In this document: positions 7,993-14,941 of the stretch, one piece after another
Position numbering within the stretch: the first letter of the stretch is position 1
How the letters are laid out: the number at the start of each line of letters is the position of its first letter
Source of the DNA: S144-45 sp015494035
GTDB taxonomy: Bacteria; Pseudomonadota; Gammaproteobacteria; Xanthomonadales; Marinicellaceae
Length of the DNA: 29,418 bases
Direction: 5' to 3'
Assembly (NCBI GenBank): GCA_027057345.1
Contig: JALUIX010000064.1
Span: forward strand, 1 to 29,418
Notes under the pieces: generated by a model
The model's input: only the letters and a program-made list of their open reading frames with translations
The model's database searches: none
Told to the model about the DNA's origin: nothing
Position numbers and translations under genes: made by a program

Positions 7993-9048
7993 ATGAACAC
8001 CTTTTTTTCTCGCCTGTCAGCTTTGTTGCTGATTTTCTGCCTCGGAGTTGTCATGAACGCTGCTGCCAAGAAACCCATTGCCATTGTTATTCATGGCGGT
8101 GCCGGAACCATCCTAAAAGAAAACCTGAGCGCGGAAAAGGAAAAAGCCCTACGAGCCAAGCTGGCCGAGGCGACCAACGCCGGTTACGCGGTGTTGCAAC
8201 GCGGCGGCCCTGCCACCGAGGCGGTGATCGCGGCCATACGGGTGATGGAAGATTCGCCCTTGTTCAACGCCGGCAAAGGCGCGGTTTTTACCGCCGAAGG
8301 CACGCACGAGCTTGACGCTTCCATTATGCGCGGCAGCGATTTGCAAGCCGGGGCCGTGGCGGCGGTCAAGCACGTCAAAAACCCGATCACCGCAGCCATG
8401 GCCGTACTGGAAAAATCCCCGCACGTGATGCTGGCCGGCGACGGCGCCGACCAGTTTGCCAAGGAGCAGGGCCTGGAATGGGTGGATAATCATTATTTCG
8501 ACACCGAATACCGGCGCCAGCAATGGCTGAAAGCCAAAGCCCAGCATAAAACCGCCTTGTCCGAAGATGACATGAAACACCCCGGGGAAGCCAATGACTT
8601 CAAATTTGGCACGGTGGGTGCGGTGGCCATCGACATGCAAGGCAATCTGGCGGCAGGCACGTCCACAGGCGGCATGACCAACAAGTCCCACGGGCGCATC
8701 GGTGATTCTCCCATTATTGGCGCGGGCACCTACGCCGATAACCGCAGTTGCGCCATTTCCGCCACCGGCCATGGGGAGTACTTCATCCGCTACGCCGTGG
8801 CACATGACATTTGCGCGCGCAGTCGCTACCTGAAGCAATCCCTGCAGCAAGCGGCCGATTCCGTCATCATGGATGTGCTGTTTTCTGCCGGCGGCGAAGG
8901 CGGCATCATCGGCCTGGACCGCAATGCCAAACCAGTGATGGTATTCAACTCCAAAGGCATGTACCGGGCCTGGCGCACAGCTCAAGACAGCACGCCCGTC
9001 ATTGGCCTGTACGACAAGGGCAGCGAGAAACCCTGGAAGAACCATTAA
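7993..9048 (+). CDS. Isoaspartyl peptidase / L-asparaginase, exported (Ntn hydrolase)
   Basis: 351 residues from the ATG at 7993, preceded by AAGGAC about 7 bases upstream. An earlier in-frame start at 7885 would overlap the GT39 gene and precede the signal peptide, so I reject it. Signal peptide residues 1-25 end in NAAA. The mature enzyme starts KKPIAIVIHGGAG, the family hallmark. The protein self-cleaves before the nucleophile Thr207 in FGTVGAVAID. The substrate-binding AGTSTGGMTNKSHGRIGDSPIIGAGTYAD follows, and GHGEYFIR lies near 257-264. It would hydrolyse isoaspartyl dipeptides and asparagine in the periplasm after splitting into alpha and beta subunits. A small toxin-antitoxin module follows and is probably separately transcribed. 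Confidence 0.92.
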   Translation: MNTFFSRLSALLLIFCLGVVMNAAAKKPIAIVIHGGAGTILKENLSAEKEKALRAKLAEATNAGYAVLQRGGPATEAVIAAIRVMEDSPLFNAGKGAVFTAEGTHELDASIMRGSDLQAGAVAAVKHVKNPITAAMAVLEKSPHVMLAGDGADQFAKEQGLEWVDNHYFDTEYRRQQWLKAKAQHKTALSEDDMKHPGEANDFKFGTVGAVAIDMQGNLAAGTSTGGMTNKSHGRIGDSPIIGAGTYADNRSCAISATGHGEYFIRYAVAHDICARSRYLKQSLQQAADSVIMDVLFSAGGEGGIIGLDRNAKPVMVFNSKGMYRAWRTAQDSTPVIGLYDKGSEKPWKNH

Positions 9049-9093
9049 CTCCGATTTTGGTGCTTTTTTACGGAAAAAAAGGTATCATAAAGC

Positions 9094-9112
9094 GTGGGAA
9101 CATTATTCCCAC
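9094..9112. promoter_or_regulatory. Palindromic operator of the toxin-antitoxin pair
   Basis: GTGGGAA (9094-9100), spacer CATTA, TTCCCAC (9106-9112): a perfect 7-bp inverted repeat 18 bases before the antitoxin ATG. TATCAT at 9083-9088 is a candidate -10 next to it, without a good -35. RelB-family antitoxins bind such palindromes to repress their own operon. Confidence 0.65.
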
Positions 9113-9130
9113 AATAGCCAGGAGAAAACC

Positions 9131-9406
9131 ATGAAAACTCAACAAACACTGAACAGCGCAGTTAAGGTGCGCGTTAATTCAGCGATCAAGGAAAAAGCGA
9201 TCCGGCGGCTCGGTGAGATGGGGGTGGGGGTGTCGCTGTCTGATCTGGTGCGGATTCTGCTGTATGACCTGGCCAACGGCCAGGAACTGCCTGTCTCCAT
9301 CCGCAGACCGAACCGTGAAACCATGAAAGCCATTGAAAATGATCTTGCTGGCAAGTCAACCCGCTTCGATAACGTCGAGGACCTGTTTGAGGATTTGGGG
9401 ATTTGA
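9131..9406 (+). CDS. RelB/DinJ-family antitoxin
   Basis: 91 residues. The start ATG at 9131 has GGAG six bases upstream (9121-9124). The N-terminal half (VKVRVNSAIKEKAIRRLGEMGVGVSLSDLVRILL, about residues 13-46) has the ribbon-helix-helix pattern of RelB/DinJ antitoxins, which dimerise and bind the operator. The C-terminal half is acidic and probably wraps the toxin. Its stop overlaps the toxin start by four bases, which implies translational coupling. The pair sits between a metabolic gene and a transposable-like repeat, the usual setting of a chromosomal accessory module. In-frame codons before 9131 (from 9002) are not supported by any ribosome-binding site. Confidence 0.85.
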   Translation: MKTQQTLNSAVKVRVNSAIKEKAIRRLGEMGVGVSLSDLVRILLYDLANGQELPVSIRRPNRETMKAIENDLAGKSTRFDNVEDLFEDLGI

Positions 9407-9672
9407 CCATTGTCTACCGCGAATCTCAGTTCAAAAAAGACCTAAAGAAAGCTAAAAAGCGCGGCAAAGACATGGGGAAAATCAAAGCCGTTATCAGATT
9501 ACTGATCAACGGCGAGCAACTGCCTTCTCACCTGAAAGATCACCCGCTGAAGGGTGGTCGTGGCAGCCGTGACCTACATATAGAGCCAGATTGGGTGCTG
9601 ATTTATCGCTTCGATAAAGCGGGAAATCTTCACCTGATCCGCACCGGCTCCCATTCTGACCTTTTCGGATAG
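9403..9672 (+). CDS. YafQ-family mRNA interferase toxin
   Basis: 89 residues, starting at a TTG that overlaps the antitoxin stop as TTGA. The protein MTIVYRESQFKKDLKKAKKR is a small basic RelE-fold protein. By alignment from memory with E. coli YafQ, the catalytic set is kept: His47, His59, Asp63-Trp64 and His84, with Phe88 near the end in GSHSDLFG. Such toxins cut mRNA on the ribosome. All key residues are present, so it is predicted to be active when free of its antitoxin. A stop at 9670-9672 closes the operon; no terminator is visible. ATTG a few bases in could be read as alternative starts, but the TTG gives the family N-terminus. Confidence 0.83.
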   Translation: MTIVYRESQFKKDLKKAKKRGKDMGKIKAVIRLLINGEQLPSHLKDHPLKGGRGSRDLHIEPDWVLIYRFDKAGNLHLIRTGSHSDLFG

Positions 9673-9796
9673 TCAGCGGAAAAGTCTCTGCCTGAATGAT
9701 AATCGGGCAATACCGCAGGTTCACCGCCAACGGTTCGTGACCAAAGGATTATCAGGGTTTAGTCAGTAACCCGATCAGCGCCCCGCCGACGGCTGG

Positions 9797-9968
9797 GGAA
9801 GCTTTGATTGAATCTGGCGCGAGCAGATTGTCGTGAAAAATTGTTCAGTTCAAGGCGCAAACCGCACGTAATAGCAAGGCTATTGCGAAGGTTTGCAACA
9901 CAGAAATGGACGATTTTGCGCCACAAGATGCCGTGTCACGATTCAATCAGAGCTTCCTTAGAGCTTCC
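9797..9968 (+). mobile_element. MITE copy A, overlapping the 3' end of holA
   Basis: The core is 9797-9957 (161 bp) with 18-bp terminal inverted repeats at 9797-9814 and 9940-9957, one mismatch apart. A hairpin lies at 9857-9896 (outer arms GCAAACC/GGTTTGC, inner arms AATAGC/GCTATT). An extra TTAG plus a partial end (AGCTTCC) follows at 9958-9968. CTGG flanks the whole unit at 9793-9796 and 9969-9972. It shares near-identical sequence with copies at 14060, 22598 and 23780 and encodes no transposase. It lies in the same orientation as copy C. Confidence 0.88.
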
Positions 9969-10979
9969 CTGGGTAAATTCAACCAGCCAGCGTTCGATGG
10001 CCAGCCACGGTTGCGCCAGGGCGTTATCCTGACCGCGACTCTGGCCCTTGATCACCCGGTCCAACTGTGCCAGTTTGGCGTGCATTGTTAGTAAGCGGCT
10101 TTCATCCAGGCGCGCCAGTGCCTGATTGATCAGGCCCTGACGCTGGGGCCAGATACCCAGTTTGCGGTAATCAGCAGGCCGGGGCCGGCGCACCGCCGAC
10201 AATTTCAGCAGGGTGCGACTTTCCCGCTCCAGCGCCCAATGCACCACCACCGGTGAAAGGTCGTTGGCTCGCAGCCCGCGTAATACCCGCAAGGCACGAT
10301 ACAGGTTGCCACCGAGCAGCGCATCGGTGAGCCGAAACACGTCAAAACGGGCGTTGTCGGCCACCAGCGAGGCCACATCCCGGGCCGTGACCTGTTGCTC
10401 GCCAAATCGCATTTTCAGTTTTTCGATTTCCTGTGCCGCAGCCAGCAAATTGCCTTCCATGCGCGCGGCCAGCTGAATCAGGGCATCATCAGCCACGCGC
10501 AAGCCCACCTGGGCACAGCGCTGACGAATCCAGCCGGGCATTTCTTCCGGCCTGGGCGCATACACCCGCACAAAATGCCCTGCCGCGACAAATGCCTTGA
10601 CCCATTTGGTTTTGTCACTGGCGCCTTGCCACTGGTGCGCCATCACCAGCAGCATCACGTCCTGGGGCGGATTGGCGATAAATTCGCTCAGGGCCTTGGC
10701 GCCCTTGGCGCCGGCCTTGCCATCGGGCAGGTGCACTTCGATCAGGCGTTTTTCGGCAAACAGGGACAAGGTGCCGGCACTGGCAAACAAGCGGTTCCAG
10801 TCGAAACGGCCATCCACGTGCAACACTTCCCGCTCGCTGTAGCCCTGGGCTTTGGCCTGTTGGCGGATGGCATCGGCGCATTCTTGCAGCTGCAATGGTT
10901 CGTCACCGGCCAGCAGGTAGGCGTTGGCCAGCTGCTCTGGCCCTTGCGCGAGGAGTTGTCGAACAGAGAGCTTGGCCAT
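9936..10979 (-). CDS. holA: DNA polymerase III subunit delta
   Basis: 347 residues, close to the 343 of E. coli HolA. It is the clamp-loader subunit that opens the beta clamp. The N-terminus (MAKLSVRQLLAQGPEQLANAYLLAGDEPLQLQECADAIR) is the conserved beta-binding region. The stretch DVMLLVMAHQWQGASDKTKWVKAF matches domain I/II. LVADNARFDVFRLTDALLGGNLYRALRVL fits the helical domain. It is third in leuS-lptE-holA, beginning 2 bases after the lptE stop. The last ten residues (GSSKEALIES) and the stop come from a MITE end. Deleting the element and one CTGG restores Q-PSAGR-stop, an original length of about 342. The core is intact, so the protein should still work. Confidence 0.95.
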   Translation of the reverse strand: MAKLSVRQLLAQGPEQLANAYLLAGDEPLQLQECADAIRQQAKAQGYSEREVLHVDGRFDWNRLFASAGTLSLFAEKRLIEVHLPDGKAGAKGAKALSEFIANPPQDVMLLVMAHQWQGASDKTKWVKAFVAAGHFVRVYAPRPEEMPGWIRQRCAQVGLRVADDALIQLAARMEGNLLAAAQEIEKLKMRFGEQQVTARDVASLVADNARFDVFRLTDALLGGNLYRALRVLRGLRANDLSPVVVHWALERESRTLLKLSAVRRPRPADYRKLGIWPQRQGLINQALARLDESRLLTMHAKLAQLDRVIKGQSRGQDNALAQPWLAIERWLVEFTQGSSKEALIES

Positions 10980-10981
10980 TT

Positions 10982-11551
10982 TCAGGAACTGCCTGCATCT
11001 GGGTTCGGTGACGGCCCTGCCGGTGACTTTTCAGGCTTAGTCCCGGCGTGATTTTTCAATCGCACACGGAACTGGGCTTCCATGCGGCGAATGGCCTGCC
11101 AGGCCATGTCTTCCAGCAATTTTTCACGCAGCAGGTCTTCTTCCTGCCGCGCAGCAGTAATCTGGGTGATATCAAAAGCGTAGTCGCGTTCCAGGTGCAG
11201 GTGCTGCTCCGGGATGATGGTTTCACCGCTACGGCTGTCCAGCACCTGGAACTTCAGGTCGTATTCCAGCCGGAATTCCTGCACCCGATTGTTGGCGCCC
11301 ACCGATTGCACCACGCGGCGGATGCGATTCTCGGTGACTTGCAGCACGGCATTGGCTTGACGGGTATTTTCCTGTACGGCAATGCCATTGGCCAGCAAGG
11401 TGGAAATCAACACCGGTTTGAGGTCATTCTCGCCAGCTATTTCAACGGCCATGCGGCGATAGTCTGGTGGAATGCTGACGGTCTGGCGCAGGTGATAGCC
11501 ACAGCCACTTAACAGCAGAGTCAGCGTCAGAAGCCAGCCACTGGCACGCAT
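10982..11551 (-). CDS. lptE: LPS assembly lipoprotein LptE
   Basis: 189 residues. The signal peptide ends in the lipobox LLSGC (Cys17), followed by GYHLRQTVSIPPDYRRMAVE, the LptE/RlpB opening. LptE sits inside the LptD barrel in the outer membrane and helps deliver lipopolysaccharide to the cell surface. A proline-rich, charged tail (about 170-189) is probably disordered. Its ATG shares one base with the leuS stop (TGATG), and holA follows 2 bases after its own stop, so the three genes form one translationally coupled operon, as in many gammaproteobacteria. Confidence 0.93.
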   Translation of the reverse strand: MRASGWLLTLTLLLSGCGYHLRQTVSIPPDYRRMAVEIAGENDLKPVLISTLLANGIAVQENTRQANAVLQVTENRIRRVVQSVGANNRVQEFRLEYDLKFQVLDSRSGETIIPEQHLHLERDYAFDITQITAARQEEDLLREKLLEDMAWQAIRRMEAQFRVRLKNHAGTKPEKSPAGPSPNPDAGSS

Positions 11552-14025
11552 CAGTTGGTCACCACATTGACCAGACGACCCGGCACCACAATGACCTTAC
11601 GCACGGTTTTCCCGTCAATAAATCGCTGCACGTTTTCCAACTGCATCACCTCCGATTCAATCGTTTCCCGGTCGGCTTCAGCCGGCATCGACACCTTGCC
11701 ACGCACCTTGCCGTTGACCTGCACCACCAGCTGTATGGTGTCCTGTTTCAAGGCAGACGGATCGTATTGCGGCCAGGCCTGATCCATGACCAGCCCGTCG
11801 CCGCCGAGGGTCTCAAACAGGCTTTGGGTGATATGAGGAGCGATAGGCGACAGCATCAACACCAGTGACCGCCACCCTTCATCGGCCACGGCCAGCCCGC
11901 TGGGGCTGTCGTCGCTGAATTTGTTAAGCACGTTGGTCAGTTCCATGGCCGCGGCAATGGCGGTATTGAATGTCTTGCGCTGGCCAATGTCCTCGCTCAT
12001 CTTGCGAATGGTTTCGTGTACCTTGCGGCGCAGGGCTTTCTGTTCGTCGTTAAGTGTGTCTGCGTTCACGGTCAATTCTTTTCCACCGGTTTTTGCCGCA
12101 TGTTCATGCACCGCTTTCCACAAGCGATTCAGGTACCGGTGCGCGCCTTCCACGCCCGCGTCCGACCATTCCAGCGATTGTTCCGGTGGCGCGGCAAACA
12201 TGGAAAACAGCCGCACGGTGTCGGCGCCAAAGCGGTCAATCAGCGCCTGAGGGTCCACCGTATTGCCTTTGGACTTGGACATCTTGGCGCCGTCCTTGAG
12301 CACCATGCCCTGGGTCAACAGATTGGTGAAGGGTTCATCGCTGCTGACCAACCCCTCGTCACGCATGAGTTTGTGATAGAAACGCGCGTAAAGCAGGTGC
12401 AGGATGGCGTGTTCGATGCCGCCAATGTACTGGTCCACCGGCAGCCACTGATCGGCCCGCTCATCCAGCATGACCTGGTCGTTATCAGGACAGGTGTAGC
12501 GGGCGTAATACCAGGACGACTCCATAAATGTGTCAAAGGTATCAGTTTCGCGTGTGGCGCCCTGGCCGCATTGCGGGCAGGTGGTTTGATAAAATGCCGG
12601 CATTTTTTTCAGTGGCGAGCCACCGGATTCGTCAAACTGCACATCTTCGGGCAAAACCACCGGCAACTGGTCTTCAGGCACCGGCACAGCCCCACAGTCA
12701 TCACAGTAAATGACCGGGATCGGACAGCCCCAGTAGCGCTGGCGGGAAACGCCCCAGTCGCGCAGGCGATAGTTGGTCTGCACCCGGCCGGTGCCCTGGC
12801 TTTCGAAATGTCGCGCCATGGCTTCGAAGGCCGCTTGCGAGGTCATACCGGAAAAGTCGCCGGAATCCACCAGCACACCTTTATCGGTAAACGCGCCTTT
12901 TTCCAGGTCAACATCGCCACCATCAAGCGGGGCGATTACCTGTTTGATCGGTAGCTTGTATTTTTTCGCAAATTCCCAGTCGCGCTGGTCGTGGCCAGGT
13001 ACCGCCATCACCGCGCCGGTGCCGTAACCGGCCAGCACAAAATTGGCAATCCACACCGGCACCTTTTCGCCGGTGAGCGGGTGAATGGCATTAAAACCGC
13101 TGTACTGGCCCTTTTTCTCCATGGTGGCCATGGCCGCCTCGTTAACCTGAGCCTTGGTGCATTCCTCGATAAACGGTTGCAGGTCGGGGTTCCGTTGTAG
13201 TGCCTGTTGTGCCAACGGGTGTTCCGGGGCCACCGCCAGGTAGGAAACACCATACAGCGTGTCAGGCCGCGTGGTGTACACCGTCAGCGGCTGATCGAAA
13301 TCTTCCACCGCAAAATCCAGTTCCAGGCCACGTGACTTGCCTATCCAGTTGCGCTGCATGGTCTTGACCGATTCCGGCCAGCCATCCAGGCTGTCCAGCC
13401 CTTCCAGCAATTCATCGGCATAGGCGGTGATTTTCATGAACCACTGGGGAATCACCTTGCGTTCCACCAGCGCACCGGAACGCCAGCCCCGCCCGTCAAT
13501 GACCTGCTCGTTGGCCAGCACGGTCTGGTCCACCGGGTCCCAGTTGACCATGGCGTCCTTGCGGTACACCAGCCCTTTTTTCATCAGGCGGGTAAACAGC
13601 CATTGCTCCCAGCGGTAATAGTCCGGATCGCAGGTGGCCAGTTCCCGGTCCCAGTCAAAGGCAAAGCCCAGGCGTTTGAATTGCTGGCTCATGTAAGCCA
13701 TGTTTTCGCGCGTCCAGGCCGCCGGAGCGGTTTTGTGCTTGATGGCAGCGTTTTCTGCCGGCAAGCCGAAGGCGTCGTATCCGATGGGTTGCAGCACGTT
13801 TTTGCCCAGCATGCGTTGGTGACGCGAAATCACATCGCCAATGGTGTAATTGCGCACGTGCCCCATGTGCAGCTTGCCGCTGGGGTAGGGAAACATGCTC
13901 AGGCAGTAGTACCGGGGCCTGGGGTCGTCATCGCGGGCATGAAAGGCATTTTCATTTTCCCAGCGGGCCTGGGTGTTTTTTTCAATCGCCGCCGGGGTGT
14001 AATCCGGATTGTGTCTTGTGCTCAT
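11551..14025 (-). CDS. leuS: Leucyl-tRNA synthetase
   Basis: 824 residues, slightly shorter than the ~860 of E. coli. It is a class Ia synthetase that charges tRNA-Leu. The HIGH motif appears as HMGH in PYPSGKLHMGHVRNYTIGDV (about residues 48-67). The CP1 editing domain includes TTRPDTLYGVSYLAVAPEHPLA and the GTGAVMAVPGHDQRDWEFA stretch. A zinc-type Cys cluster (CDDCG ... CPQCG) lies near 440-500. KMSKS is in DGAKMSKSKGNTVDP, followed by the anticodon-binding helices. It is the first gene of leuS-lptE-holA. MITE copy B lies just upstream (14060-14219), so its promoter region may be altered; no clear -35/-10 pair is visible. Confidence 0.97.
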   Translation of the reverse strand: MSTRHNPDYTPAAIEKNTQARWENENAFHARDDDPRPRYYCLSMFPYPSGKLHMGHVRNYTIGDVISRHQRMLGKNVLQPIGYDAFGLPAENAAIKHKTAPAAWTRENMAYMSQQFKRLGFAFDWDRELATCDPDYYRWEQWLFTRLMKKGLVYRKDAMVNWDPVDQTVLANEQVIDGRGWRSGALVERKVIPQWFMKITAYADELLEGLDSLDGWPESVKTMQRNWIGKSRGLELDFAVEDFDQPLTVYTTRPDTLYGVSYLAVAPEHPLAQQALQRNPDLQPFIEECTKAQVNEAAMATMEKKGQYSGFNAIHPLTGEKVPVWIANFVLAGYGTGAVMAVPGHDQRDWEFAKKYKLPIKQVIAPLDGGDVDLEKGAFTDKGVLVDSGDFSGMTSQAAFEAMARHFESQGTGRVQTNYRLRDWGVSRQRYWGCPIPVIYCDDCGAVPVPEDQLPVVLPEDVQFDESGGSPLKKMPAFYQTTCPQCGQGATRETDTFDTFMESSWYYARYTCPDNDQVMLDERADQWLPVDQYIGGIEHAILHLLYARFYHKLMRDEGLVSSDEPFTNLLTQGMVLKDGAKMSKSKGNTVDPQALIDRFGADTVRLFSMFAAPPEQSLEWSDAGVEGAHRYLNRLWKAVHEHAAKTGGKELTVNADTLNDEQKALRRKVHETIRKMSEDIGQRKTFNTAIAAAMELTNVLNKFSDDSPSGLAVADEGWRSLVLMLSPIAPHITQSLFETLGGDGLVMDQAWPQYDPSALKQDTIQLVVQVNGKVRGKVSMPAEADRETIESEVMQLENVQRFIDGKTVRKVIVVPGRLVNVVTN

Positions 14026-14059
14026 GGTGATGGTTTTTTATTGTCTTGGTTGCTTAGAG

Positions 14060-14219
14060 GGAAGCTCTGATTAAATCGTGACACGGCATCTTGCGGCGTA
14101 AAATCGCCCATTTCTGCGTTGCAAACCTTCACAATAGCTTGCTATTGTGTGCGGCTTGCGCCTTGAACTGAACAATTTTACACGACAATCTGCTCGCGCC
14201 AGATTCAATCAGCGCTTCC
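14060..14219 (-). mobile_element. MITE copy B, between tlpA-like gene and leuS
   Basis: 160 bp, in the opposite orientation to copy A. Terminal repeats at 14060-14077 and 14202-14219 differ at two positions. The central hairpin is the best of the four: CACAATAGC (14130-14138), TT, GCTATTGTG (14141-14149), a perfect 9-bp stem. TTAG lies at 14220-14223 directly after the element and at 14054-14057 on the other side, but there 2 bases (AG) separate it from the repeat. It fills most of the 14026-14258 gap, 34 bases from the leuS start. Confidence 0.85.
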
Positions 14220-14258
14220 TTAGCGGATTTGTGCTGGTTTGGTATGTTTTTGGGTGGT

Positions 14259-14786
14259 TCAGGTTCGCAAACGCAGGCCCAGTTCGGTGCTGTAACCAAT
14301 GGATCGGGAGGAAATTTTACCGTTTTCATCGATCACAAAATAAGTGGGAAAGGCCTTGATGCGGTAATCGCGCATCAGCTGGTCGTTGCCGATCAGCACC
14401 GGAATGCCTTGCAGCTGCAGGTCGTCGGCAAATTCTTTCAATTCGTCAATGGTGTTATAGCTCAGCCCCACCAGCAGGATTTGCAACTCATCGGGCGAGC
14501 GGCTGGCCTGCAGAGCCTTAAGGTTGGGTGCGCTCATGTGACAGATGGAGCACCATGGCGCGAAAAAATACAGCACCACTTTTTTGCCCCGGTAATCCGA
14601 CAAGCGGTGACTGCTGCCATCCAGGGACTGCACGGTGAAATCTGGCGCCATGCCGTTGTCACCCGGCAATTCGCCCCGGTTCTGCCACCAGGAAATGGCC
14701 AGCATCAGCGCAATAATCAGGGCCACTTCCACGATCAGCGAAACCCAGCGGTGTTTTTTCAGGTATTTGCCAACGGATTTGATCAT
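14259..14786 (-). CDS. Membrane-anchored thioredoxin-like protein (TlpA/ResA type)
   Basis: 175 residues. One N-terminal membrane segment (about 15-33, SLIVEVALIIALMLAISWW) acts as an uncleaved anchor. The thioredoxin fold is then exposed to the periplasm: PDFTVQSLDGSSHRLSDYRGKKVVLYFFAPWCSIC, with active-site Cys79 and Cys82 in CSIC, and the cis-Pro segment AFPTYFVIDENGKI. It probably reduces or oxidises disulfides of exported proteins; CSIC is not a DsbA-type CPHC, and the substrate cannot be told. On the minus strand TACAAT lies 8 bases before the ATG, close enough that the transcript could be nearly leaderless. A 12-bp palindrome overlaps the start codon. MITE copy B follows 40 bases after the stop. 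Confidence 0.8.
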   Translation of the reverse strand: MIKSVGKYLKKHRWVSLIVEVALIIALMLAISWWQNRGELPGDNGMAPDFTVQSLDGSSHRLSDYRGKKVVLYFFAPWCSICHMSAPNLKALQASRSPDELQILLVGLSYNTIDELKEFADDLQLQGIPVLIGNDQLMRDYRIKAFPTYFVIDENGKISSRSIGYSTELGLRLRT

Positions 14787-14796
14787 AGCCGGCTAT
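14785..14796. promoter_or_regulatory. 12-bp palindrome at the start of the thioredoxin-like gene
   Basis: ATAGCCGGCTAT is a perfect palindrome overlapping the ATG of the minus-strand gene and its putative -10 (TACAAT, 14795-14800). It may be an operator or may be chance. Confidence 0.3.
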
Positions 14797-14884
14797 TGTA
14801 CACACCTTGCGGGCAATTCTCAGTTAAAATATCCCCCCGAAACCGCCGCCACAGCGGCATTCCTGCCCGGTTCCAGCGCATTCT

Positions 14885-14920
14885 GTGCCACGGGGCAGGC
14901 ACGCCTGTTTTTTGTTTTTT
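14885..14920 (+). terminator. Terminator-like hairpin in the leader of the secreted nuclease gene
   Basis: GTGCC (14885-14889) pairs with GGCAC (14898-14902) around an 8-base loop, followed by two runs of six T. It lies 21 bases before the ATG at 14942. The stem is short (5 bp), and a few bases separate it from the first T-run. Confidence 0.3.
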
Positions 14921-14941
14921 GATGAGGGAGCGCCAAACCGC

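Noticed and set aside
7440..8315. 291-codon plus-strand frame bridging the GT39 and peptidase genes
   Set aside because: Wrong frame for both real genes; composition typical of a shadow.
8149..9045. 298-codon open frame on the minus strand
   Set aside because: Lies opposite the isoaspartyl peptidase with its conserved Thr207 nucleophile; antisense shadow.
9906..10091. MITE-led plus-strand frame running into holA antisense
   Set aside because: The element-encoded start is real sequence, but the rest is antisense to holA; no support as a gene.
12016..12954. 312-codon open frame on the plus strand
   Set aside because: Antisense to leuS; no family features.
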